Source: Amborella trichopoda
Taxonomy: Eukaryota > Streptophyta > Magnoliopsida > Amborellales > Amborellaceae
Assembly: GCF_000471905.2 (NCBI RefSeq)
Contig: NW_006499436.1
Span: forward strand, 3,994,243-4,058,242
Reading direction: 5' to 3'
Length of the DNA stretch: 64,000 nucleotides
The notes under the pieces were generated by a model, which saw only the letters and a program-made list of their open reading frames with translations, had not been told where the DNA came from and made no database searches. The position numbers were made by a program, and so were the translations under genes. Positions 44,770 through 57,589 of this stretch are shown piece by piece; within the stretch, counting starts at the first letter, position 1; every line of letters begins with the position of its first letter.

Positions 44770-45668
44770 AAATTCAAATACGAAATGAGGTTATAACCAT
44801 CAGATTGGCCCAGATTGATTCAATCTGGGCCGTTGGCTGACACTGTAATAGCTGTGAAATGTCACTAGACGGGTTGCTATCCTGAATTATCTTTATTAGT
44901 TTATTATGATATATGTTTATAAATGAGGTTATTTTATGTTCATTGCAATGAGTTAGTTTCTCTTCCTCGCTTGTTTTTTTGCACTCTCTTCCATCTACTT
45001 CTTACATATGTCAAACTCTTATCCCCTCTTTGTCATCTCTTTATATCACCATGCAATTTTTTGTAAGTTTGAAATCAAAATTTTGTTTTACTTATAATTT
45101 TTCGCTATATCCAACATTTTAGAATTAACAAACTAATGGCCCTTGGCTGGTTTAAATTTTAGTAGGTTTCTCCTTTTCTCTCTTCAATTAGAGCACTGCC
45201 TCCTTCACTTAGCACTAACATGCTCATCTGCATCTGTTAGAATTAACAAACTGATGATCCTGTTGGTCTAAATTTTAGAGTAGGGGTTTCTTAAGTTTCT
45301 GGTACTCCAATGAAATTATATTTATGCATGCTTTGTCAACATCTTGTATATCTTTTGGTTCAACATCAGCCCAACTTCCATAGGTTTCTTTCCTGATATT
45401 TTCAGTTTTAATATTAGAGACACCAGTATCCTCATCATCATGCTTCTCAATTCCAAGATTGACATCTCATTTGTTTATGTTTACAATTAGAGCATGTTTG
45501 TTTGGGGGAAGGATTGTCTCCAGAAGACAAACTTTCTCCATTACTTTAGCATGGAAGTGCTAAAGTACATCCTACACACGAGTTCTTCCTCCAAAATGGT
45601 AACAATTTTCGACGGGGTGCGCAATCCCTACCTTTCTTCCTTGTCACTCAACTTTTTTTCCCTGCCAT
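44770..45668. other. Noncoding DNA with a local duplication
   Basis: AATTAACAAACT(A/G)ATG followed by GGTNTAAATTTTAG occurs at about 45,122 and 45,240, indicating a duplicated segment of about 120 bp. No gene recognised. Confidence 0.4.
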
Positions 45669-46080
45669 ATGAGAGCTAAAACCAGGTACCCCGATCTTTC
45701 TCCCTCGCCAGGTGAGAACTAAAACCAGGTACCCCAACCTTTCTTCCTCGCCAGGTGAGAGCTAAAACCAGGTACCTCCCCTCCTCTTTTCTCTCTATCT
45801 CTCCCGTGTTCTCTCTGTCTGCTCTCTCTCTCTCTTCTCATTTCTCCCTCTCTCTCCATCTTGGTTATCTCTCCTCTCTCCCCTATTCTCTATGCGCTCT
45901 TTCCCTTTGTCTCTCCCTCTCTCTCTATCTCGGTTATCTCTTTTCTCTCTCCCTTGTTCTCTCTGCACTCTCTATCTCTTTACCTCTCTCCCTCTCTCTC
46001 TATCTCTGTTTTTTCTTCTTTTTCATCTGCTCTCCTCTCCCTCTCCCCTGTTCTCCCTCACAGAGACCTAAGGGAGAAAG
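45669..46080. repeat. About 47-bp tandem repeat followed by a (CT)-rich tract
   Basis: Three units of GAGA(G/A)CTAAAACCAGGTACC with TTCTCCCTCGCCAGGT spacers (45,669-45,775). About 300 bases of TCTCTC-rich sequence follow. The long Leu/Ser reading frames in the tract come from base composition and are not genes. Confidence 0.75.
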
Positions 46081-46103
46081 ATCTAGAGAGAAAAAGTGAG
46101 AGA

Positions 46104-46441
46104 GAGAGGGGGTTTGGCCTCATAAAGGGTATTCACATTGTGGGCTTCTTGATTGCATGATCTGATAGCAGGGACAGAGATGTTTACATTTAGGGTTGAA
46201 TGGAGTTGCATAAAGAGGAGATGATCTTCTTTTGTGAGGTGAAGAGGTGGTGAAAGAGAGAGAGAATGATGAGAGAGGGGGTTTGGCCTCATAAAGGGTA
46301 TTCACATTGTGGGCTTCTTGATTGCATGATCTGATAGCAGGGACAGAGATGTTTACATTTAGGGTTGAATGGAGTTGCATAAAGAGGAGATGATCTTCTT
46401 TTGTGAGGTGAAGAGGTGGTGAAAGAGAGAGAGAATGATGC
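46104..46441. repeat. 169-bp tandem duplication, almost identical
   Basis: Units 46,104-46,272 and 46,273-46,441 each begin with a GA run and GGGGGTTTGGCCTCAT and end GAGAGAGAATGATG. I see no clear internal differences, so the duplication is recent or is maintained by slippage at the flanking GA runs. Confidence 0.92.
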
Positions 46442-49400
46442 ATTTAGTGGCCCACATAGGTTGGCCTCAGCAGCGGTATGAAGAAGGTTGTTGCATGGTT
46501 GCAGGATAACTTCCCCTCTCATTTATCTCTATTATGTAGCTTTTTTCTCCCTCTTTGCCTTCTTTTTTTCTATCCTTTTTAAGTGCTATGAATGCGGAAG
46601 GATGGGAATGTGGGTCGATGGTTTTGATCATCGCTTTACTCTCATGTTGTCATAGCTGATGCTGACTTTGTTGTATTCTTCTCATCTATCATGGAAGGCA
46701 ATTACTTGGCATTGAGAACATTGCCCTGAATCTGTTGCTACTACGGGTTTAGAAGGCATTTTCTTGTGTTTATTCATTTGTTCCTGTTGGTTGTTTTCAT
46801 ATGATCTTTCCATCTCTATTTCACTCCATTCTTGCTCTTCTTCCTTAATGTTGATGGTTTTGATTTGGTTTGAGAGAAATTATGTGGGGTCTTCCTTTTG
46901 AGATGCTATAATTTAACATCATTATATGATGGGAAAATCCCTCATGAGCTTTCATCATCTAGTCTTACATGGACAATATGTTGCTTATATTTAGTGATCT
47001 AATGCTACAAGAACAGTATGGTGATGGCTTGTCAATTTCTAGATCATTAATGTGCCATCGTTTTGAAATGGGTATGTATCTAATGCAAATATTTTATATC
47101 CTCCTCTCAATATTTTAAGATATGAAAGGTAAACACTCCTTTGCCTACCTGTTGTTTCCTGAAGCTATTGTCTCTATTGGATTGTGATTCATTTTATATC
47201 TGAATAAGAACCCAAGACCTTTCTATGACCTTTCTGAATCAACTAAATGAAGTGTTCCATTGTGGTTACTATTGAATTGTGCTCACTAAGTGCATTTATT
47301 TTCTCCTGGATTTCCTTTTATTAGGAGGCGATTTGGCCTCTGATGTTTTTCTTATTGCCATATTGTAAATGTCTTGTCCTAAAATAAGTTAACGTATTAA
47401 ATGTATGAGATCACTGTTTTATGTACTATTTTCATGAATAATGTTGTCTTTTTTAAAAAAATAATTTTCATCACCAATACCAATGAGGAGGTCACAGTTA
47501 GACCCAAGATCCACCTAACAATGCATAACTTCAATCTCCTATCACAATTGTCATTAATATCTGTGAAGTGCACACACAATGCAACAACATTAAGGAGAAC
47601 CGTAGTTCCACAAAGTTTAAGGTTTCAGACAAGTGCCACAAAGCTATGGTTTATTCATAGATATAATCTTGCTGGGTCTTCAGGGTAGTTTGAGTGAATG
47701 ATCAAATTTTCAAAAAATCTTCCAAATTTTTTATGGCTAAATAATGCAATATGATTTGCCATAAAAAAGAAAAAGTTGATTCATATATAAAAGTGGAGAA
47801 ATGTTATTTCTCCTTCGTAAACAGGTATAACAGATCCATAAGGAAGCCAGATCCTACTAGATGCCCTGACCAGCCATTCCATTATAGATTAAATAAATTT
47901 TTATTGGGTATTTAGTTGATATTATCAACATGGAAGAATTTCAAATGTATTGTGGATTTGAAACCTTATTGAGCTAAACCAAAATCTGCCTCATCTACAT
48001 GGATTGCAACACCACCCATAAGGATAATATAAGTTAAATTTATTTTATTTTTTTGAATGAATGTTACCTCACCCACAAGGATAGTGTTCTATCAAGAAAA
48101 CTGGCTGAATTGCACAAGTATTTCTTTTTCACATGAAATCAAAGTTTTCAACTAGAAATAAGGGTTAACAACTTTCCGAATATAGCATCTAGCTCAAATG
48201 TATCTAATCAAACAAATCCAAGTTTCCATCTCCCCCTTCCTCCCCTGATCACCTTCATACTCTTACATTTCTCATCCCTTTCATCTTCCAAGGAATATAC
48301 CCTAAAAAAATTGGAAAGAATGGAAATGGAACTAAATTCATCTGAATGAGACGCAAAGTAGAATAAAGAGAAAAACACCATTGACCTCGACAGTGGATTT
48401 CACTCATGGCTCTCTTTCAGTCAGCAGACTACCATTTCCAATTGCCACTTAACAGTAAGCATGCTGACAACATTCAATGGTGATCTAGTCTTTACAGAAG
48501 TTCACGTTATACTGTGTATCAACTTTTTTCCTTTGCTTTTCTCGCAAAGGGAAATTTTGTCCAATTTTTTCCCTTCATCCTCCAAAGTCGTTAGTTTGTG
48601 CCATACTAGTAGTTAGATTTTTTTTAGGTGTATGATGTGGTTACTAGAGTTCAACAACATAGATTTTCAAAAACTATCATTGATAGGGCGTGGATCAAAG
48701 TGCAATTGATCTTAAAGGGTTTTTCCCTCTGTCTCTCAGATCTAATGTTAATCATGGATCAGCATTTGAATTATAGTTGATAAATGTTGAGAAACAAAAC
48801 AGAAAAGAAAAGGATCAGGCTAGTTTGATGGTGGTTCATTATATACAAAATCCACCTTGGTCTCACTGATTTGCAACATCAATTGCCTAATCATATTAAC
48901 GTAGCTTGGGTTTCTTCAAATTTTTTATTTCCAATAACTATTCATCCTCGAGTAAAAGCAAACTTTCAGCCCTATATTATGTTTCACGAACTTTCAATAG
49001 AATACTTCTAGTTGGACAGATAATTATCAAGTAGGAAGGATATCTATAAGCATGAAAAACAACCCAAGTACAACCCAAAAAAGTAAACGAAAAAATATAT
49101 ACACAAGATAAAAAGAGAAAGAAAGATATAGGAAAAGCAAGATAAAAGGTCAGGGAGAAATAATCCCCTGTCAAGAAGTGGGAGCCTCTTCGAATTGCAT
49201 ATTTTTGTTACTTAATTTGGTGCAAAAAAGAGGCAAATTATTTGTAGAATATGACTTGAATCTGGTTTCCACTATCAACATAAAAATAAACCAAGTGCAC
49301 ATTAACTGAAAATAGCACTTGCTCAGAAGAGTTTAAGAAAATGACTTCCACCAAGAGAGTCCAAAAATAGTTTGGCTAGTTACTTCAAGATGTCATCTAT

Positions 49401-49685
49401 GATAAGGCAAAGCCCAACCACTCTCCTATTCTTTGTGGGAAAAACATTGTTCATTTTTATGGCTTAATCTAATAAAGCCAAAAGAATACAACGGAGTATC
49501 AGCACAATTGTACAACTGGTAAGTAGAAAGTACAAACTGAAAAGGAGCACCCAACTCCTTCCTTTAACACCTTATCACCACCACAAAGCACATCACAGTC
49601 AAAGCCGACAAAACTCGATTATTGCCACGAAGTGATCAACTCTCAAGGTGGATTCACACTTCATTGTTATCCATGCTCCATTTAA
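46442..49685. other. 3.2 kb without a supported gene
   Basis: Mostly T/A-rich single-copy DNA. Short frames (for example 47,401-47,688) have no recognisable domain and no homologue I know. It could include decayed introns or UTRs. Confidence 0.4.
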
Positions 49686-50265
49686 AGATAAGCTTTCTAT
49701 GTGACCCCACCCGCATATATGGTATATGTGACTCTTGCTAGTCTCAACTGTCATATCTGAATAAATGGCTGAAATGCTGGTCTCAACCGTCAGATCTGAA
49801 TAAATGGCTGAAATGGCTTGAGTTACAATATCAAAAGCTAGCTCTTAACTATCATATCTTGATCATTTGCTCATAGTTTTTTATTTTTAAATTTTATTCT
49901 ACAAATAATTTTGAAGCAAAAATTGAGTTGTGTATAGATCTAATTGGGGCAAACATGATAACAAAGAAAAAAAAAATTGATGATAAAAAATTACCAAAAT
50001 ACCCTTAAAATTGCATGGGCATTTTGGTCACTTATTTTTATTACAGAAAATATTTTTTTATTTTTCCAAGTTCGCCTTAATTTTATGATGGGACACCCAA
50101 AATTTCATCCAAAAATGTTATGTGGAAATAAAATGAAAAATAAAACAGTGTTTGTCGTGACATTGTGGTCTAAACAATCATAGCCGTTTGATCTGAATCA
50201 AACGGATGAGAAGTGGAGGTCACATATGATTTATATTGTTGGGGTCATGTAGAAACATTTCCCCA
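49686..50265. mobile_element. MITE-like element with about 40-bp imperfect terminal inverted repeats
   Basis: The left end TTTCTATGTGACCCCACC..ATATGTGACTC is the inverted counterpart of the right end, which reversed reads TTTCTACATGACCCCAAC..ATATGTGACCTC. ATTTAAA lies next to both ends (about 49,679 and 50,260) and may be part of a target duplication. Internally there are two copies of GT(A/C)(A/G)TCTGAATAAATGGCTGAAATG-type text and ATCCG/CCGTTTGATC motifs often seen in Mutator-like MITEs. No coding capacity. The family assignment is tentative. Confidence 0.5.
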
Positions 50266-50625
50266 ATTTAAATGTATAGTAGGTAAGTCTTATGTGGCCA
50301 TTTATGAGGAAATGGAAAGTGCGATTAAACAAATTCAGAAGCTGATTCCAAATATTTTATCTTGACTACTACAATTCCAAACCTTTTTCAGAAATGACTG
50401 TGGATATCTAATATAATCACGACTCCAAAATGAGAAATTTTAGTATGACGTGTTTCATCCGATAGCTTCCAAAAGTTACAAATTTAATCTCACTGACAAA
50501 CACTGGAAACTAACTATCCTCTTGGTCATGAAGAACCCAAACAACAGTTCAGATTTGATATCTGCGACAGCAAATACAGCAATAGTAAAATTCGCAGAAA
50601 TTGTGGCAAACAAGCAATTCGAAAT

Positions 50626-53600
50626 TCAGAATTCAAGACCGTGCTCCCGAGCGGCATCAGCAAGCGCTTCTACCCGACCATGGTAAGGAAAACCTCCCCG
50701 ATCAAAAGCCACTTTTGTGATCCCCTTTTCTAAACAAGCTTTGGCAATGGCTTCGCCAATTTTTTTTGCAACTTCCTGTTGCAAGAAATGAGAAAAGTTC
50801 AATGCTTTTCGCTAAAAGACTCAAAACAAAGCACATAAAAGAAACAGAAGAACTGAAAAATCCCAAATGCACATTGAAGGTATATTTGATAATTAAGATA
50901 TTTTAATATTTTATAACATTCAAATTTTTATAACTAATAAGCTAGAAAATGTGTTTGATAACACCAAACCCCAACTAGAAAAATTTGAATCATCATCATC
51001 ATAGCTTTTTTCCAATTAATTAAGATCGTCCACACAAATTCCAATCCGCCATTCAGGATTCATGACACTTTTTGGCAAAATTCTGCCATTCTAGATTCAT
51101 GACACTTTTTGGCAAAATTCCGTCATTCAGGATTCATGACACTTTCTGGCAAAATTTTATGTTTGACTGCTTACTTAACACAACCCAACCTTTTTACTCG
51201 GGCATGGGACGGGTTAAGAGAGAGTTTAAAGTCATCACCTTTTCTTAGACCAACTAGAAAATTTTGAAGAGGACCCTTAAATCACAATACTTCAAAAAAC
51301 AAGTTCCACTTGAATTGTAAACGGTACAGAGAAACGTTAACTCTGTCATGCAATGTCGTGAGATTGGATCTTCACATCTCTCACCCTGCCAAAGCTTTTA
51401 TCCTATGTCATCAGAGACTTCCTCCATTCTCTCTAAAACCTCTCAAAATGCCACTCTAGTCTGGCCAAAGTTTGCCCATGTTTTCTCTCTCTCTCTCTCA
51501 GCACACACATGCACACGCACGGCCCTTTAGCAGAAAGTCACATGGAGCTCTAAATACTCATTGCCCTTGTAAAGGACCATGTAATCATGGATCACCCATT
51601 ACCATTATAAGGGCTCCAAACTCTTTAGAGCCCTTTAGCCTCACATGGAGCTCTAAATACTCAGTGCCCTTGTAGCTTTTAAGGACCATGTAAGCGTGGA
51701 TCACCCATCACCATTATGAGGGCTCCAAATGGGCAGCCCCAAATAAGTAAAAGGGTTATATTGCAATCTCTGCTTGAATCATCTCTTACCCTATGTCAAT
51801 TTGGGGCTTCTTTCAATGACGGTACGTTTCTAGGTTGTTATCCTTTAACTTGGGGTATGATTACAAGTGTGCTCGAATTTGGAAAATCACTTGCAATTTA
51901 TGGGTTTTCTGTCACCTTATTTTTGTGAGATTTTGTCAATTGTGCCTCTCATGGTGGAATTTTGCAGGTTCTCATGATTTAGCGTTGTTTGCGGTAAGTG
52001 CCATGTTCTCATCAGATTGTAACCTTTGTTTGAGATTAAAAACCTTCACTTTGAGCTAGAACACTTGTTTCTAGTTGATTGCCGCTCCTCTTGAGTGGCG
52101 TCAAGATCTGCCTAGAGATATGTGACATCACGCTCAAGTTGAACATTGTCATACAGGACAGCATTTTGAGAGGCTAGTTGCCTCTTCCTGTGCTTATTCA
52201 GCAGCTGCTAACTTCTCTCTAAACACCTCTCACTTAATTTTTCTCCATTTCGTGTCAACTCTTTATAACGCATAAGCTTTTTGCAATGGCTTCTCTGCTT
52301 GTCAATGCAGCAGATAGTTGGCCCTCAAGCATACCGTTCCTTTTCTTTGCAAAGCAACAAGCTTACTTTCACACTCTTAGTGAGTATTTGCAGCGAAACA
52401 GTATCCATATCCAATATACTGAATGTATCACCATTCTTTGATTGTGAATTTACACTCATTTTACTATGGAGGTTTCTGGAATTCTCATGTTCTAATGCCC
52501 CAATCATCTTTAGGCCATTGTTTAGTGGCCAGAGTAGCAGCCCGATTCTGGTTATTTTGGTCTTATTTTCAGCAGCATACTTGTAAATATCCTAAGCAGA
52601 GTCTATACATTCCAAGTTTTGTTGATGAAATTAAAGGATCAATAGCTAAAAGCATGCCAACAGATCTTAAAAAGAACCACCACAAAGAATTGATTATTTG
52701 ATGTAGTCAGTATATTTTGAAAAGAATTTCATGGAGACGATTCTCTGTTTGATGCTCTCTATAGAAAGAGAGACTACAAGTTAGGAATAGAAAAAGATTC
52801 CTAAATTCTGATTTTGTGAGCCAAATAGTCAAAAAGGCTTGTGGTGTTTGAATCCACAGAACTGCATTGCGAGGAGCCTAATGATCTAAACCATGTTGGT
52901 GGGGAGCCTAACAATGTAAGCAATGTTAGAGGAAATGCAATGTTAGAGGAAAGGTGATACTTTGCTAGAATGAAAAGGTTCATTATATAAACTCTAGTTT
53001 TGTAAATTTGTGCATTTACTAGTGTATGACCAATTTGTAGTTTTGAATCTTTTGATGAATGGGTGTCAATCATTTAGAGAGAGAGAGATAGCAAGCTAGA
53101 TAAAAATTCAACATGTGCCTTAAAGGAAAAAAAATCAGTAAATACTGCAAAGAGCCAAAAATTTCAAATTTATGAAAATTCTAAATACACAAGTTGCTTA
53201 TCCAAACAGGCACGAAAGAAACAAAAATTTGGATGATATATAATCTAAATATATGGAAAGCAAGTAATACCTTTAATCAGGTTTCTAAAATTTTAAACAT
53301 TGAAAAATTGGTTTGGTCAAACATTCCTCAAAGTAATAAAAAGGTAAAAAAAAGAAGCATAAAATATGCTCTAAAAAAACTACTTAAGATATCCATAATC
53401 ACTAAAAGATTGAGATTCTATAACAAAGCACAGCAAGGAAACAGAAAGTTGGAAAACATCCATCGCATGCCCTAGAAATCATAAATGGAGAAAAACTACA
53501 AAACTGTAAAAAGATATTCTCTATACATTAATCCACATATCTACATACAAGAATGAATGAAAGGCTAAAGCCCTTTTTTAAAAAATGTGATAAACAGAAT

Positions 53601-55332
53601 AAAACATGAAAGATTTTAACGCAATCTAGATCAGTGTTCAAGGACTCGGCTGAGTCCAAGTCCGAGGCCACTCGGACTGGGCAAGTTACTCAGGCGGCTA
53701 TGTCCCTAGGCGAGGATGGGTGTACACACTCATACTCACCAAGCTCTTGATTTCTTCAACATTTTGCAACCAAAATTGCTGATTTTTTGTTCTATTTGAA
53801 GCTTATTTGATCCTCTACATGCTCCAAACAGCAATTTCAGGGATCAAAGCTGTGCTTTTGAGAAATCTGCCCTGAAATATATCAGTTTCTAGAGACAAGT
53901 ATCAAATCTTCAACAACTGATAACCAATAACCAAATTTGTTGAAATTTGATTTTTTTTTTAAGGTTATTTGATCCTCTGCAAGATACCCATTGTGGAATG
54001 AAAGCTCTGTTTTTTTTTTTTTTGGGAAAGATTATGCCCCAAAATATGTTGGTTTTTTTTTGAAAATTTCCAGTTTTGTTTGAAACCCTACCCAATCTGC
54101 CAAGCCCTTAATTTCTTCCTTGTTTTGCAACCAAATTTGTTGAAGTTTGGTTCTGTTTGAAGTTGATTTGATCCTCTACAAGATCCCCATAGAAATTTGT
54201 GGAATCAAAATTTTGGGAGATATACCTAAAATTTCTCTGTATTTTTTTATTTTTCAATTTAGCTCCACCAGGGTCCGAGTCCCGAGCCCCGAATTTTCAA
54301 ACCTTGGTCTAGATAAGTCACCACAGAAAAAGAAAACCAGACACACTCCAATGTCTACCAAAAAAAAAACTTTACAAAAGCTAAAAAACGAATATACCAA
54401 AATAAACTGATAAGCAAATCAACAACAAATACAATCCAAATAACGAGAATTCGAACAATATATAGGGAAGAAAATATGAAGAGAAGAACAAAGCGGCCCA
54501 ACAAAAGTAAAAAACCCAAGCAATTTTAATTTATTAAACTCACAATAGTGGGTCCTGAAGAGAAGTCTATTTCATCCCTGAGTGGTTTCTGCATTGTCGA
54601 AGCAGCGGCAAGTGTGTGCATCTTTGAGTCATCAATAACCTGGACGTACATATGCTTGTTCGACCGGAAGACGCATAGTCTTGGCCTCTCAGGGCTGCCC
54701 TCTACCTTATTATCCAGAAACACAAAGATTACAAAACCAGCAATTGTATCATTCAACGAAAAAAACCAAAAAATGAACATTTGTTGCATTGTACTTGAAT
54801 GAGAGAGACAGAGAGGGAGAGAGAGAAAATCCATAGGAAAGAGGGGTAAATTTCAAACATCTGGTTTTTCTTGTGAGTTACATAGAGAGACGAATAGTTG
54901 TGGAGGACGGAGAGGTAAATTATGCTCTTACTGGATAAAGATCTAGAGAGAAGAAAACAAAACCTGCATGAAGTGCGTTCTAGAGAGAACACAAAACCCA
55001 GAAACCCCTCATTAGGAGAAAATAGAAAAAAAAAAAATTGAATGCCTTCTAGAGAGAGAAAGAGAGATTCAAAATTCTAGAGAGAGAAAGAGAGATTCAA
55101 AATTCAGATGATGGTGCAGGTGCAAAGAGAAGAACACTACCTTCTTTCTGATGCGCTCATGGCGAGCCACCCTATTCTCCCTTCGCGTTGCGGCCTTCGC
55201 ATCAATTCTAAGCAATGGGGTTCTCTTTAGAGCGAACAATGGGGTTCTCTTTAGAGAGAGAGAGTGAGAAGAAGATGAAGGTGAGGTTGTGAAGAGGAAG
55301 GAGAGAGAAGAAGAGGATGCCATGGTCGCCAT
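50626..55332 (-). CDS. RPL18: Plastid 50S ribosomal protein L18 (uL18c), nuclear gene, three exons
   Basis: Minus strand. Exons 55,332-55,141 (192 nt), 54,705-54,544 (162 nt) and 50,775-50,626 (150 nt with TGA) join in phase 0 to 167 residues. Introns have GT..AG borders (GTAGTG..AATAAG; GTGAGT..CAACAG). Exon 1: Ser-rich N-terminus ([20 protein letters not shown]), a likely chloroplast transit peptide, then [15 protein letters not shown]. Exon 2: [20 protein letters not shown], then [10 protein letters not shown]. Exon 3: [47 protein letters not shown]. This is a complete bacterial-type L18, which binds 5S rRNA in the central protuberance of the plastid 50S subunit. A second ATG at 55,323 is an alternative start. 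The splice junctions are inferred from protein continuity. It is the only gene in the window that looks functional. Confidence 0.93.
50776..54543 (-). other. Large second intron of RPL18 with repeats
   Basis: 3,768 bases. It contains a 37-bp tandem repeat with three units (about 51,046-51,157, marker TTCATGACACTTT(T/C)TGGCAAAATT), a roughly 105-125-bp duplication (51,537-51,730, marker CACATGGAGCTCTAAATACTCA), and a hAT-like element (53,632-54,306). No other coding sequence is supported in it. Confidence 0.75.
53632..54306. mobile_element. Non-autonomous hAT-like element in RPL18 intron 2, 675 bp
   Basis: Flanked by ATCTAGAT (53,624-53,631) and GTCTAGAT (54,307-54,314), an 8-bp target duplication with one mismatch. 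Ends are CAGTGTTCAAGGACTCGG and, reversed, CAAGGTTTGAAAATTCGG (12 of 18 matching). Subterminal GACTCGG/CCGAGTC motifs lie at both ends. The interior holds two to three diverged copies of a unit with TTTGATCCTCT(A/G)CA. No coding capacity. Confidence 0.7.
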
Positions 55333-57589
55333 GGATGACTACTGGTTTTACAGTGGGAGTGTGACCCAACCCTATCCTTTAATGGAACAAAATCAAACTG
55401 CCGTTTGGCCGGACTATTTAATAAGTCCATTCACTAGCCCAATAAGTCCGTTTGTCATCACAATATCATACATATTGTAATAATCTAATTGTTTGAATTT
55501 GATACTCGGGAAAGATTATTTTTATTATTATTATCATTTTTATACTATTTCAAAAGAGTGTTAAATCCATATTGTCAAGAAACAAGTAGGTGTTCCATCT
55601 AAGAACAATTAAAACTAATCGTCCAAATGTTTTCTAACTAAAATTATTATTTTTAATTTTTAAAATTTATTTGTCTTTTCATATTAATGATCTCCAAGTT
55701 AGATATTAAGTCTTAAAACAATCTTAAAAATAGATTTATTAAGAGGTCAGCATTTCTACATACGTGGGCTTGACCGCTTCTCAAAACTAGATTTATTAAG
55801 AGGCCGGCATTTCTACGTTTGACCGTATAAAAATCGAGTCCTTAAATAAATTGTGTGGAAACACCATAAATTTATTTCCATAATTAAGGATACATCATTA
55901 TTTATACTATTTATACTACATTATTAAGCAAGAGTAAAATGGTGGAAACATGTCGCATAAATATAAAAAAAACCATAACACTATAGAGGTTACAAAGTAC
56001 TTGATTTATTTTTAAGTCACAATCTCATCTTTAGGGGTTGAGGGAGAGAGATTTATTTTTAAAGAAGAGATAGACTTGGAGAGGATATCGATTAGAGAAA
56101 GAAAACGTACAGAGGAAATTAGGAGAGAAAGTGACAGAGAGAAAATCATGGAAATAGATTGGCTTCAATCTTAGTTCCCATATTAAGGGAGGGAAGGAGC
56201 GAATCCTTTTATAAAAAATTTATGTAGGAGAAAGACGTATTTTTAAGGAAGAGATACAGTTTGGAGACGATATTGATTAGAGTATGAGACGATATTGATT
56301 AGAGTATGAAAACGTAGACAGGAAATTAATGAGAAAGTGACAGAGAGAAAATCATGGAGATAGATTGGCTTCCATCTTCATTCTCCATTCATAAAGAGGG
56401 AGGGAGAGGATCCGTTTTTTAGGAATTAAAGAGGGAGGGAGAGGATCCATTTTTTAGGAAATTTATGTATTTATAGTAAGGAAAGGAAAGTGAATTGGGG
56501 GAGAGAGACCTTTATAAATAGAGGCACATGAGAGCCAAAATGATAGGGAGATACAATCAATTAAAATCTAAATAAATATCTTATAGTAGATCGGGTGGAA
56601 ATTACATAATATATAGTAAGAGATTAATTGAGAGGCGTGAGAGAAAATGGTTGAGAGAAGCATGAGAGACCTCTTCCATCATATATATATATATATATAT
56701 ATATGATGCCGTAAAAATGGTTAAAATCAATTAGATTTATAAACATATGAAAATCTTGAAAATAGACGGTATAGATAATATGTTGCAAAATACATTATTT
56801 TTTAAACTTAAAATATTTTTATTTTTCATGGTCAAACATCTCGATGTCGAATTGGTTTTCCAACATCAAAGCTATCTTTTCCGATAGATTTTTGAAGTGC
56901 ACCAGTAGATATAGAGGTAAGGTTGTAACCTTATATAAACCTATTCCTTATATCAAAGATATATAATTTTGTAATGTACAGTTCCAAAACAAGAAACACT
57001 TCTCCCAATGCAACTTTTTTGGGGTTTGGTTTGTACTAGTTGAATTATTGCACGTATGCAATTCCTTATAGTAGATTGGCTAAATATTTAATGATAAAAA
57101 ATATTTATTAATAAAAAAATTGATAAATCATAAATTACCTTTTAGATAATAATTTTTTTTAACTACACATCATTTTATGAAAATAAATTCTACTCTTGGT
57201 TGAAATTTATTAATAAAAAATTTGATAAATCATAAATCACCTTTTAGATAATAATTTTTTTTTAATTACATATCATTTTTATTAAAATAAAGTTTACTAA
57301 AACCTTTGTTTTTTAAATTCATGTTTTAAGATATTCATTCTCAACAAATTACATAATAATATGAATTATGTTAAAGTTATATAATAAAAATTTAAATAAA
57401 TAAACAAAATTTTTGACATACTTTAAAGTCCTTTAGAATTGTTTATAGCATCATTAAGCATAAGGAATTCAATATCAATACCTGCACAATAATAAATAAA
57501 TAATAAATAAATAAAAACACTTATGAGAATAAATAAATCAGTAAAAAAAAAAAACTAATTAAAATATCCAACACAAATAAATAAATATA
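55333..57589. repeat. AT-rich intergenic DNA with several short tandem duplications
   Basis: A 59-bp duplication at about 55,731-55,850 (marker AGATTTATTAAGAGG(T/C)C(A/G)GCATTTCTAC). A roughly 190-bp duplication at about 56,040-56,400 (marker AGTGACAGAGAGAAAATCATGGA). A palindromic CATC(AT)nGATG microsatellite at 56,678-56,708. A duplication of about 110 bp at 57,108-57,310 (marker GATAAATCATAAAT(T/C)ACC). No gene seen. The part next to 55,333 should contain the RPL18 promoter, but I cannot define it. Confidence 0.65.

Noticed and set aside
45755-46160. Leu/Ser-rich proteins of about 100-114 residues
   Set aside because: Translation of a (CT)n tract in several frames; no start context or homologue.
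52281-52701. Separate gene inside RPL18 intron 2
   Set aside because: Overlapping short frames with no domain on either strand, consistent with chance in a long intron.
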